A stretch of DNA of 64,000 bases from Desulfovibrio inopinatus DSM 10711 (GTDB lineage: Bacteria > Desulfobacterota > Desulfovibrionia > Desulfovibrionales > Desulfovibrionaceae). Where the stretch lies: assembly GCF_000429305.1 (NCBI RefSeq), contig NZ_AUBP01000005.1, positions 305,517-369,516 on the forward strand, written 5' to 3'. The position numbers were made by a program, and so were the translations under genes. Position 1 is the stretch's first letter. Each line of letters starts with the position of its first letter. Shown here piece by piece: positions 8,972 through 16,688 of this stretch. The notes under the pieces are model-generated. The model made no database searches. It saw only the letters and a program-made list of their open reading frames with translations, and was not told the DNA's origin.

Positions 8972-10114
8972 GTGACACCACCGTCCTCTGAAAACGCCCG
9001 ATTCGAGGTTGAAGATACACGCAACCAACGAATGATTATCTGTTCGGGCGAATGGACTGTCAACCATATCGCAGCCTTAGATTCTGAATTACGTGCCTTT
9101 GCGCAAAGCACAACCACACCGGCGCGATTTCTTCTTGAACACGTCGAACGAATGGATACAGCAGGAGCCTGGATGCTGTATCGCACGGTCAATTCTCTTC
9201 GCCAAAAGGGGAATCAAGCTGATTTCGAAAACGTTCATCCCGATTACCAACTTCTGCTCGATCAGGTGAGCGCGCACGCCGAGGAAAGCCCTCCCCCCAA
9301 GTCCCGCCTTCCATTTCCTTTGGACTTTTTTTTGACAATTGGCGAATACATGTCCGGCATATTCGCCCAAGCTCGTGATTTACTGGGATTCCTCGGACTC
9401 TTTTTAACGGTCTTTGCCAAAGCGCTCATTCGACCAACGCGTTTTCGTTTGACCGCATTGGTCAACCAAATGGAACAGGTCGGATTCAACGCCGTTCCCA
9501 TTGCGGCCCTGATCTCCTTTCTCATCGGGGTCGTTCTTGCCTACATGGGGGCACAGCAACTCGCTCACTTCGGAGCACAGGTTTTTGTCGTCAACCTTAT
9601 CGAAGTCGCGGTCTTGCGCGAACTCGGCATTTTACTGACAGCCATCATTGTGGCTGGTCGCTCGGGGAGCGCTTTCACGGCTCAAATCGGTTCCATGGTC
9701 GTCAACGAAGAAGTGGATGCCATGCGCGCTATGGGCCTTGATCCCATGGAAATTCTCGTTATTCCACGTATAACGGCGTTATTGATTATGATGCCGCTTC
9801 TCGGTTTTCTTGCTGATTTAATGGGACTTTTCGGTGGTGGGCTCATGTGTTGGACCGTACTCGATATCGGGCCCGGTGCGTATTTGACACGCCTTCATGA
9901 TGCCGTGAAATTTTGGGATGTTGTTACCGGATTGATTAAAGCACCATTTTTCGCCATCGCAATCGGTCTTATCGGTTGTCATTGTGGCTTCAGCGTCACG
10001 GGAAGCGCCGAATCCGTTGGGCGGCTCACCACATCCAGTGTAGTACAGGCTATTTTCATTGTCATTGTCATGGACGCGCTTTTTGCCGTCTTTTTCAGCT
10101 CTATCGGCATATAG
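8972..10114 (+). CDS. mlaE: MlaE-family ABC permease with fused N-terminal STAS domain
   Basis: 380 residues. Residues about 8-100 resemble a STAS/MlaB domain (IICSGEWTVNHIAALDSELRAF, then MDTAGAWMLYRTVNSL, with the MDTAG turn typical of anti-sigma-antagonist folds). From about 130 on is the MlaE permease: five hydrophobic segments, QMEQVGFNAVPIAALISFLIG, the conserved ELGILLTAIIVAGRSGSAFTAQIG and NEEVDAMRAMGLDP. The protein is the inner-membrane channel of an MCE phospholipid transport system. Fusion replaces the separate MlaB of enterobacteria. Translation starts at GTG; no better in-frame start keeps the STAS domain. The next gene (mlaF) begins 9 bp downstream. Confidence 0.9.
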   Translation: MTPPSSENARFEVEDTRNQRMIICSGEWTVNHIAALDSELRAFAQSTTTPARFLLEHVERMDTAGAWMLYRTVNSLRQKGNQADFENVHPDYQLLLDQVSAHAEESPPPKSRLPFPLDFFLTIGEYMSGIFAQARDLLGFLGLFLTVFAKALIRPTRFRLTALVNQMEQVGFNAVPIAALISFLIGVVLAYMGAQQLAHFGAQVFVVNLIEVAVLRELGILLTAIIVAGRSGSAFTAQIGSMVVNEEVDAMRAMGLDPMEILVIPRITALLIMMPLLGFLADLMGLFGGGLMCWTVLDIGPGAYLTRLHDAVKFWDVVTGLIKAPFFAIAIGLIGCHCGFSVTGSAESVGRLTTSSVVQAIFIVIVMDALFAVFFSSIGI

Positions 10115-10123
10115 CGAAGCACC

Positions 10124-10909
10124 ATGAATCCAGCAAACTCCGACACCTCCCCGATCATCTCCATACGCGGTCTGACCAATCGTTTTGGTTCACATGTTGT
10201 CCATGAGAGTCTTGATCTCGATGTACAACGCGGTGAAATCCTCGGAGTCATTGGTGGATCAGGAACCGGTAAATCCGTTCTTTTACGCACCGTCATCGGG
10301 CTCAACCATGCTGCGGCCGGAACAATTACCGTTCTTGGCAAGGAACTTTCGCAAATCAGCACGATCGAACGTATTGCAATAGAACGCCAATGGGGGGTCC
10401 TTTTCCAGGACGGCGCGCTCTATTCTTCCTTAACCGTGACTCAAAACATTCAGGTCCCCATGCGCGAGTATTTTCACCTTCCACAATCGCTCATGGATGA
10501 ATTGGCCGCGCTGAAAGTGAGTATGGTGGGGTTGCCGGCAGACGCCGGGGATAAATTTCCTTCCGAACTGTCGGGAGGTATGCGCAAACGCGCAGGGTTA
10601 GCGCGGGCCATTGCCTTGGATCCCCAAATTGTCTTTCTTGATGAACCGACAGCGGGCCTTGATCCTATTGGTGCAGCCGCATTTGACCAACTCATTAAAG
10701 ACATGCAAAAAACACTTGGGTTGACTGTATTTATGGTCACTCACGATCTGGACTCCCTCAACGCAATCTGTGACCGCATCGCGGTTCTGGCTGAAAAACG
10801 TATCTACGCCATCGGAGACATGGCCTTCATGCTCAAACAGGACCACCCCTGGATTCACGAGTATTTTCACGGACCGCGATCTCGCGCTGCCATGAGTTCG
10901 CTTAAGTAA
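10124..10909 (+). CDS. mlaF: MlaF-type ABC transporter ATP-binding protein
   Basis: 261 residues; the ATPase of the MCE transport complex, on the cytoplasmic face. Visible motifs are Walker A GGSGTGKSVL (about residue 43), Q-loop LFQDGALYSSLTV, ABC signature LSGGMRKRAGLARAI, Walker B IVFLDEPTAGLDP and the switch histidine in MVTHDLDS. The SSLTV segment after the Q-loop and GGMRKR signature are typical of the MlaF subgroup. It lies between mlaE (9 bp upstream) and mlaD (11 bp downstream). Confidence 0.95.
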   Translation: MNPANSDTSPIISIRGLTNRFGSHVVHESLDLDVQRGEILGVIGGSGTGKSVLLRTVIGLNHAAAGTITVLGKELSQISTIERIAIERQWGVLFQDGALYSSLTVTQNIQVPMREYFHLPQSLMDELAALKVSMVGLPADAGDKFPSELSGGMRKRAGLARAIALDPQIVFLDEPTAGLDPIGAAAFDQLIKDMQKTLGLTVFMVTHDLDSLNAICDRIAVLAEKRIYAIGDMAFMLKQDHPWIHEYFHGPRSRAAMSSLK

Positions 10910-10920
10910 AAGGCATCGGC

Positions 10921-11886
10921 ATGGAAACCAAAGCCAACTATGTCCTCATCGGGGCCTTTACGGTCCTTGTCGCGCTGGGAGCCGTCGTGTTCATTCTGTG
11001 GACGGCAAAACTTCGCATGGACTCCAACGTCAAGCTCTATGAAATCGATTTTACCGGTCCGGTATCCGGACTCACCAAAGCGGGCGATGTCTTTTTCAAC
11101 GGAATCAAAGTAGGCCAAGTCAAGGATATAAAAATAGACCCAACCGACCCAACAAAAGTCAAAGTTTATATTTCCATTGCCGGCGATACCCCGGTTCGTG
11201 AAGATTCCGTGGCTAAATTAGAACTTCAAGGCATTACCGGTGTTTCAGCTATTCAAATTTCCGGAGGCACCAAAGAAAGCCCCCTCTTATTTCCGAAGCA
11301 TGAAGACGAGATACCAACTATCCAGTCGGCTCGCTCGGACCTGCAGAAGGTCTTTGAGAGCTTACCGCAAATCATGACCAAAGCGTCCAAGCTACTTGAT
11401 CGCATCAATATGCTTGTTGACGCAGACAATCGCAAGTCCGTTGCCTCTATTTTAAATAATATTGAATCCATTACCCAGACACTGGCGCAAAAGGACACAC
11501 AACTGAGCGATATTATCAATAATATCCATACAGTTACCGAGGAATTGGCCAAAGCATCCAAACGTATTGATCCTATTATGAACAATGTGGAAGTCGCAGT
11601 TGATCAGACCAAACAAACCATGACCAATGCCAACGCACTCGTCAAAAACGATATCAAAATGATTGCCGAACATCTCGCGAAACTCATTGATCGTGTTGAC
11701 GGACTGGTCAAGGATGTGAGTCCGGATATTACGGCATTTTCCGGTGAAGGGTTGCCCAATCTCAACCGTTTACTTGTCGATGCCAGAAGCCTTTTGGATA
11801 ATTTGCAACGCATTACGCAAAGTCTGGACAACGATCCTGATCGCTTTCTTTTCGGTAACCGCTTTCCGGAGTATAAAGCGCAATGA
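10921..11886 (+). CDS. mlaD: MlaD/MCE-domain substrate-binding protein
   Basis: 321 residues. One N-terminal membrane anchor (YVLIGAFTVLVALGAVVFILW, residues about 7-27) is followed by one MCE domain (FTGPVSGLTKAGDVFFNGIKVGQV to ELQGITGVSAIQISGG). A long helical C-terminal tail rich in heptads (about 135-305) follows. The protein forms the periplasmic lipid-binding ring of the Mla-type transporter. It is longer than enterobacterial MlaD (about 180 residues), the extra length being the helical tail, as in MCE proteins that extend across the periplasm. Its stop overlaps the next gene by 4 bp. Confidence 0.92.
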   Translation: METKANYVLIGAFTVLVALGAVVFILWTAKLRMDSNVKLYEIDFTGPVSGLTKAGDVFFNGIKVGQVKDIKIDPTDPTKVKVYISIAGDTPVREDSVAKLELQGITGVSAIQISGGTKESPLLFPKHEDEIPTIQSARSDLQKVFESLPQIMTKASKLLDRINMLVDADNRKSVASILNNIESITQTLAQKDTQLSDIINNIHTVTEELAKASKRIDPIMNNVEVAVDQTKQTMTNANALVKNDIKMIAEHLAKLIDRVDGLVKDVSPDITAFSGEGLPNLNRLLVDARSLLDNLQRITQSLDNDPDRFLFGNRFPEYKAQ

Positions 11887-12554
11887 AATTCCTTTCGACA
11901 CTCCCGATACCGAACGCAGTAATACCGATTCTGCGTCTTTTTCTCTTGTGCTGTTTGTGCGTTGGCGGCGGCTGCACGTTCCTCAAACCTGGACCAGCTC
12001 CTGATGTTTACGGTCTGATGGCTCAATCGGAGTTCCCGAGTAACCTCCCCACGCTGAATACCCGTTTACTCATTGATGAACCTTCCGCCGTCCTTGCCTT
12101 GAATAATAACCGTATCGCTGTCAAAACCACAGCATTCAACTATCGGTATCTAGGCAAAGCTCGCTGGATGGATCGAGCACCGGCAATGGTGCAGGCTCTG
12201 CTCTTACGATCTTTTCAGAATACAAATGCTATCATGTCTGTCGAAGACGTGGCCGTGGGATATACCCAGGATTATGAACTCTCGCCGGAATTGTGGGACT
12301 TTCAGGCCGAAGTCTATGACGGAACTCCGCACGTGACCATCCGTCTTGTCGGTCGAATCCTTGATCGAAAACAAGGGCGTATTCTTGCCCTGAAAACATT
12401 CACCGCCACACAGACAATGCCACCTGGCTCTGCCACGGATTCTGCCGACGTGCTGGTTCCGGCATTCAACGCGGCGTTGTCCATAATTTTACAGGAAACC
12501 GTTGTCTGGACTATAGATACACTCGCAACGCTGTCCCAAACCGAGACCGATTAA
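11883..12554 (+). CDS. ABC-type transport auxiliary lipoprotein (PqiC/YmbA-like)
   Basis: 223 residues. The N-terminus has a hydrophobic signal (LRLFLLCCLCVGGGC) ending at a cysteine that would be lipidated, although the -3 to -1 residues are glycines and so a poor lipobox. The body has the pattern of the ABC-transporter auxiliary family: RLLIDEPSAVLALNNNRIAV, then WMDRAPAMVQALLLRSFQN and a conserved VRLVGRILD segment. Such lipoproteins pair with MCE systems and probably connect to the outer membrane. It overlaps mlaD by an ATGA junction and is the last gene of the operon, followed by a hairpin. Confidence 0.8.
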   Translation: MKFLSTLPIPNAVIPILRLFLLCCLCVGGGCTFLKPGPAPDVYGLMAQSEFPSNLPTLNTRLLIDEPSAVLALNNNRIAVKTTAFNYRYLGKARWMDRAPAMVQALLLRSFQNTNAIMSVEDVAVGYTQDYELSPELWDFQAEVYDGTPHVTIRLVGRILDRKQGRILALKTFTATQTMPPGSATDSADVLVPAFNAALSIILQETVVWTIDTLATLSQTETD

Positions 12555-12560
12555 CATCAT

Positions 12561-12594
12561 CGCGTGTGACCAGCTGTATCGCGGGTCACACGCG
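12561..12594. terminator. hairpin between convergent genes
   Basis: An 11-bp perfect stem (CGCGTGTGACC with its complement at 12584-12594) with a 12-base loop, placed between the Mla lipoprotein stop and the PRC-barrel stop. There is only a weak T-rich tail, so it may act as a bidirectional terminator or RNA-stabilising hairpin. Confidence 0.6.
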
Positions 12595-12604
12595 TGGTAT
12601 TTCC

Positions 12605-13204
12605 CTACTGCAAATCGGCTTCAATAAATTCTTCCAACCCTTCGACAGTTTGCTTGTCGATAGACAGCATGATCTTGCCATCTTCATATGAAGCGATATG
12701 TCGTGCCGGAACACTGACAATACGAGATCCAAAGAAATGTCCTTCTTTGAGAACAAGATGAGTCACTCGTCCACTGCGTCCTTCAAGGACGAATTCATCC
12801 ACCCGACCAACATGACCATCCGACGCATAGACATCTTCCCCTTTCCGTACAATCACATCACCAGGGGGAATGGCTTCGTAATCGATCGTCCAGCCCGCGG
12901 GGACAATGGGTAAGTCGACATGCTCCTGTTTCGCCAGACGAACAAATACCTCCGGCGAAATAAATTCGGATTGCAGGAAGTCCTTCAATGTCTGAAATTT
13001 CTCTCTGGTCAACGCAATGTCCAGGCGTTCATGATCGGCTTTCTTCAGATAACGCGCCGGTACCAGGCGTTCATGATTGGGACTCTCATCTTCGCGTACC
13101 ACCACATGGGTCAATTTTCCTGCAACTGGTGAAAGAAGAATATCCTTCACCGTACCAACGATTCCATCCGTGCAAACGACCTCGGCACCAATCGCAATTT
13201 CCAT
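12605..13204 (-). CDS. protein with two PRC-barrel-like domains
   Basis: 199 residues with two beta-barrel modules of the PRC type. The first is at about 1-70 (IGAEVVCTDGIVGTVKDILLSPVAGKL then HVVVREDE and LVPARYL). The second is at about 115-185 (EDVYASDGHVGRVDEFVLEG then THLVLKEGHFFG and VSVPARHI). PRC-barrels are small ligand or protein adaptor domains found in RimM and photosynthetic reaction centres; the role of stand-alone ones is unclear. An AGGAGG lies 6 bases before the ATG. It starts 10 bp after the dikinase stop and is probably co-transcribed with it. Confidence 0.78.
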   Translation of the reverse strand: MEIAIGAEVVCTDGIVGTVKDILLSPVAGKLTHVVVREDESPNHERLVPARYLKKADHERLDIALTREKFQTLKDFLQSEFISPEVFVRLAKQEHVDLPIVPAGWTIDYEAIPPGDVIVRKGEDVYASDGHVGRVDEFVLEGRSGRVTHLVLKEGHFFGSRIVSVPARHIASYEDGKIMLSIDKQTVEGLEEFIEADLQ

Positions 13205-13214
13205 TTTCGCCTCC

Positions 13215-15407
13215 TCATGTTAATTTCACAGGCCCAGTCGGGCCGTCTTGCGCGGGTTCAAGAGGCTGTCTTTCAAAACGAACCTGTCCCGTGTATCCGT
13301 CAACAACAAGCATGTCTCCCGTCACAATACGCGTTGTAGCATTACCAATACCTGTCACACAGGCAATACCATATTCCCGGGCAATAATGGCACCATGAAT
13401 GAGCATGCCGCCTCGTCGTTCAATGATCGCCGAAGCCAATGGAACAACAAAGGTCATATTGGGGTCCAAAGCATCAACGACAAGCACATCCCCATGCTCG
13501 ACAGTATACAAATCCGCTGGCGAAGCAATGACACGGGCCCGACCACGGGCAATCCCAGGACCGGCAGGATGTCCATGGAGGATACGCTCTGTACGATCAT
13601 GCGGCCTGACTTCCGACTTTGGAGAAACAAAATTTGATTCGATCGATTCTGGTAATGATTGCCCTGACAACAGTGCGGCAACCGTTTCCGATGTTGCACG
13701 TTCCAACTTCTTCCCGTGCTCTTTAAGACGCTTTTTGCCTTCCTCTACGGCAACAAGCAAACCGGCTTCAATACGTCCTAAATATATATTATCGTCATCA
13801 CGGAGACGATAACTCGCACGACCTATATTCAAAACATCTTGGGCAAATTGGCGCCGTTTTTCAGGAAAGGCGTTGAGATAACGAGCCTCATGGACCGTTG
13901 TATCGTGCTCTCTGGCAATAGACGCTTGAGCCGGTTTTGCCGCCATACGAGCCACAAGGCGAAGGACGCCGACTTCGCCCTGTTCGCACCATGCCAGGTT
14001 GCACACCAAATCACCAAAACCGGCGATAAACGTATCGAAAAGTTGTCCGAACACGGCGTCATCAGGACGCTGACCGTCGTGTATGGCATCTAACACATCC
14101 GGTGACGACCTGGCCATGTCGGCCAGTGCACTCAGCAATCGATTCCGTTTCAAACTCTCCAGATGGGACGTTTGCAACAGTTCCATGAATGCATACGGAT
14201 CGTCTGGTCGCAACGCTTGGTTGTATACCATGGCAAACAATCGCATCCCGTGCGCCATGGGAATGAACCGGTCATAATAGACATGTCTCCAGTGCTCATA
14301 CAGGTGAACGCGTCGCTCGATTTCGCGGGCAAGTTCCATGTCTTCATATCGTGAAAAATCCGCTCCTTTCATCGTTTCCGCTTCAGATTGCATGGCGGGG
14401 ATTAGCTCGGTCTCCACCTCTTGGTGCAACGCGTTGAGTTGGTCCAAGCTTTTCGATAGACTTCGATACCAAGGACGTTTATCAGCATGTTCCCAGACCG
14501 GTACGTCCTCGTCCAGTATAGGCTCATAGGTAGTTGTGACGGGACGTGCCTGAAGAAACACAATGCCCTCATCGTGGAATACCCATTCCACATCCTGTGG
14601 TCGGCCAAAAACGTGTTCCAGGTTCATCGCATCGGCAAATAACTGCTCAATGCCCGTAGAGCCAAGAATCGCATGTACGTCGTCATGGCCAGAGGCAGAG
14701 CGAATATGTCCCGAATTCCGATCCATGACATAGCGTGCCGGTTCCACCCGACCATCAACGAGATCCTGCCCACGGGCACAAGCAGCCTCTATAAGGCCAT
14801 CGTGTTCACGTTGCGGGTCGCGAGTAAAGACGACCCCACAGACCGGACCGTACACCATGGCCTGAACGATCACTGCCATGGCACTTGTTCGTGGATCAAG
14901 TCCGAGTTCACGACGATACAGCAATGCTCTATCCGTCCAAAGCGAGGCAAACACGAGGTTGATATGTGAAAGGATATTGTCGATACCCTGGATATCGAGG
15001 AAGGAATCGTGCAAACCAGCAAAGGATGCGTCGGCATGGTCTTCTTCGGGAGCTGAAGAACGTATTGCCGTGGCTGTTGTCCCGAATGTTTCTTGAATAC
15101 GTGGAATTAATGCGGCTATCAATTCGTCGGGCATAGCCGCCGCGCTAAAAGCATGACGAATACGCAACGCGATATCCCACACCTCTTCCCAGCGAAATGA
15201 AGTCCAGTCATATTGTTCGAAGAACTTTGTGAGAAGCTCGTCCAACCCCGCGCTTTCAATGAAAAAACGATAGGCATCACGGGAAAGACAGATTGTCGGT
15301 GGAACACGATACCCTTGCCGTGCCATGGAGGCCAAGGAGCACGCTTTGCCGCCGAATTCAGCAACAGCGGAGGGAGAAACCGCATCAAGAGTGCACACGA
15401 GTCGCAT
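13215..15407 (-). CDS. PEP/pyruvate-binding-domain dikinase, rifampin-phosphotransferase-like architecture
   Basis: 730 residues. The N-terminal ATP-grasp PPDK_N domain (about 1-310) opens with FGGKACSLASMARQGYRVPPTICLS and includes AIRSSAPEEDHADASFAGLHDSFL and DVEWVFHDEGIVFLQARPVTT. A helical middle region (about 320-590) follows. The swivelling phosphohistidine domain is last, with the catalytic histidine at about residue 671 in GGMLIHGAIIAREYG. There is no C-terminal PEP-binding TIM barrel, so this is not a true PEP synthase or PPDK. The order ATP-grasp, middle domain, terminal His domain matches rifampin phosphotransferases and related enzymes that move a phosphate from ATP to an unknown acceptor. 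No clear ribosome site precedes the ATG. Confidence 0.82.
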   Translation of the reverse strand: MRLVCTLDAVSPSAVAEFGGKACSLASMARQGYRVPPTICLSRDAYRFFIESAGLDELLTKFFEQYDWTSFRWEEVWDIALRIRHAFSAAAMPDELIAALIPRIQETFGTTATAIRSSAPEEDHADASFAGLHDSFLDIQGIDNILSHINLVFASLWTDRALLYRRELGLDPRTSAMAVIVQAMVYGPVCGVVFTRDPQREHDGLIEAACARGQDLVDGRVEPARYVMDRNSGHIRSASGHDDVHAILGSTGIEQLFADAMNLEHVFGRPQDVEWVFHDEGIVFLQARPVTTTYEPILDEDVPVWEHADKRPWYRSLSKSLDQLNALHQEVETELIPAMQSEAETMKGADFSRYEDMELAREIERRVHLYEHWRHVYYDRFIPMAHGMRLFAMVYNQALRPDDPYAFMELLQTSHLESLKRNRLLSALADMARSSPDVLDAIHDGQRPDDAVFGQLFDTFIAGFGDLVCNLAWCEQGEVGVLRLVARMAAKPAQASIAREHDTTVHEARYLNAFPEKRRQFAQDVLNIGRASYRLRDDDNIYLGRIEAGLLVAVEEGKKRLKEHGKKLERATSETVAALLSGQSLPESIESNFVSPKSEVRPHDRTERILHGHPAGPGIARGRARVIASPADLYTVEHGDVLVVDALDPNMTFVVPLASAIIERRGGMLIHGAIIAREYGIACVTGIGNATTRIVTGDMLVVDGYTGQVRFERQPLEPAQDGPTGPVKLT

Positions 15408-15481
15408 ACTGGATGTGTGCCATATTTTTTGTTCAATTTAAAGGAAATACCGCAGAGTATGTACAATGTTTCCCAACCCAA

Positions 15482-15503
15482 AAACCCCGCCGTAGCGGGG
15501 TTT
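15482..15503 (-). terminator. terminator downstream of the rhodanese gene
   Basis: A 9-bp stem (AAACCCCGC with GCGGGGTTT) and a 4-base loop, followed on the minus strand by a run of T. It separates the rhodanese gene from the dikinase operon on the same strand. Confidence 0.8.
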
Positions 15504-15531
15504 ATTCATACTTCTTTCAATGCGTGCACAC

Positions 15532-16065
15532 TTATTTGGCTGCGCCGGTCTCAACCGGATAGTCCGCGCCTTTCCAGGCAAAAATACCACCGGGAAAACG
15601 GTACACGTTTTTATACCCTAATTTCTTGGCCCATGCTGCGCCATTATGGCTGCGCGTGCATTTGACGAAACCACAATAGACAATAATGGCTTTGTCTTTA
15701 TCCGGTCCCAAGAGCGCAATGTAATCATCTTGCGTCTTACCGTCGGTTTCCTTGATATCCCATTCTTCCATGTCCGGAATAGGAAACAAGAATTGTTTGG
15801 CGCCGGGAACGTGCATTTTTACATAGCTCGCTTCGTACGGCATGGTATCGATGATAATCATGTTATCTTTGGCATCAACTTTCGCTTTGAGCTCTTCAGC
15901 CGTGATCACATCATAATCGCCGCGTTGCACTTCCCGTACGAGCTTGACCGCGCCCTGTTCTTTAGCAACTTCATCTGTAAACTTGTCGGCCTGTGCCGTT
16001 GCTGCCAAAAAACAGCACACGACGAGGGCAAATACAGCAACACGAATCTTTCCAGTTCCCATCAC
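15532..16065 (-). CDS. exported rhodanese-like protein
   Basis: 177 residues with a signal peptide (VAVFALVVCCFLAATAQA, cleavage likely after residue 26). A single rhodanese domain follows: ITAEELKAKVDAKDNMIIIDTMP, then the active-site loop IIVYCGFVKCTRSHNGAAWAKKLG with the catalytic cysteine after VY, and the closing VYRFPGGIFAWKGADYPV. The loop has an additional cysteine (CGFVKC), allowing a disulfide. Secreted rhodaneses carry sulfane sulfur or act as thiol carriers. A GTG (16065) with AAGGAG 6 bases ahead and an immediately following ATG (16062) are both possible starts. The MauE gene lies 21 bp upstream and the two form an operon ending at the terminator. Confidence 0.85.
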   Translation of the reverse strand: MMGTGKIRVAVFALVVCCFLAATAQADKFTDEVAKEQGAVKLVREVQRGDYDVITAEELKAKVDAKDNMIIIDTMPYEASYVKMHVPGAKQFLFPIPDMEEWDIKETDGKTQDDYIALLGPDKDKAIIVYCGFVKCTRSHNGAAWAKKLGYKNVYRFPGGIFAWKGADYPVETGAAK

Positions 16066-16086
16066 GATTGTCTCCTTTTCTCACCA

Positions 16087-16566
16087 TTATGCAATGCAGT
16101 CGGAATGCTGACGGCCCCGCGCCGACGATTCTCCAAAATACGGCCAGCCAATGCAATAAAGCACTCCGGCTAAAAGACCGAAGTCTCGATAAAGCGATGT
16201 CCACAAGCTATGGAATACTTCACCTTCAGGATCCTCCGGCCCATAGCAGCCGCAGTCCACATCCAATCCGATGGAAATTGCGTAAACAAGAACGCCGAGA
16301 AACAAGCACAAGAGGAGAAAAAGTATCACATTGCCCGTACGCATGCCAAAAACCAGGCCAAGAGCCCCTATAATTTCCAGGACTGGCAACGCCCAAGCTA
16401 AAATATCGACAACAGATGAAGGAGCAATGGCAAATGCGTTTATAACGCCAGTAAAAGCATTGATATCCGCCAGTTTGAGTACTCCGGCGACCAGGAAAAA
16501 AACGGCGACGGTCCATCGTATAAATCGATATGCCCACACCGAGCCAAGAACATTCCACAACGTCAT
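16087..16566 (-). CDS. MauE/DoxX-family redox membrane protein
   Basis: 159 residues, four membrane helices. FIRWTVAVFFLVAGVLKLADINAF is the characteristic first helix of MauE/DoxX proteins; WALPVLEIIGALGLVFG and the DCGCYG motif before the last segment also fit MauE, whose CxC pair is thought to pass reducing power across the membrane for protein maturation. The longest frame starts 33 codons earlier, but GGAG nine bases before ATG 16566 and the helix position favour this start. Together with the adjacent exported rhodanese it suggests a periplasmic thiol or sulfur-relay function. Confidence 0.83.
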   Translation of the reverse strand: MTLWNVLGSVWAYRFIRWTVAVFFLVAGVLKLADINAFTGVINAFAIAPSSVVDILAWALPVLEIIGALGLVFGMRTGNVILFLLLCLFLGVLVYAISIGLDVDCGCYGPEDPEGEVFHSLWTSLYRDFGLLAGVLYCIGWPYFGESSARGRQHSDCIA

Positions 16567-16688
16567 CGGCACACGCTCCTTCTCCAAGTGACACAAAAAC
16601 GTTTCACTCGTACACAAAAAGCGAACATGCCGTCCAATATCGAATCTCAATACATAAAGAGACAATCAATAGACTCATACTATAGATA

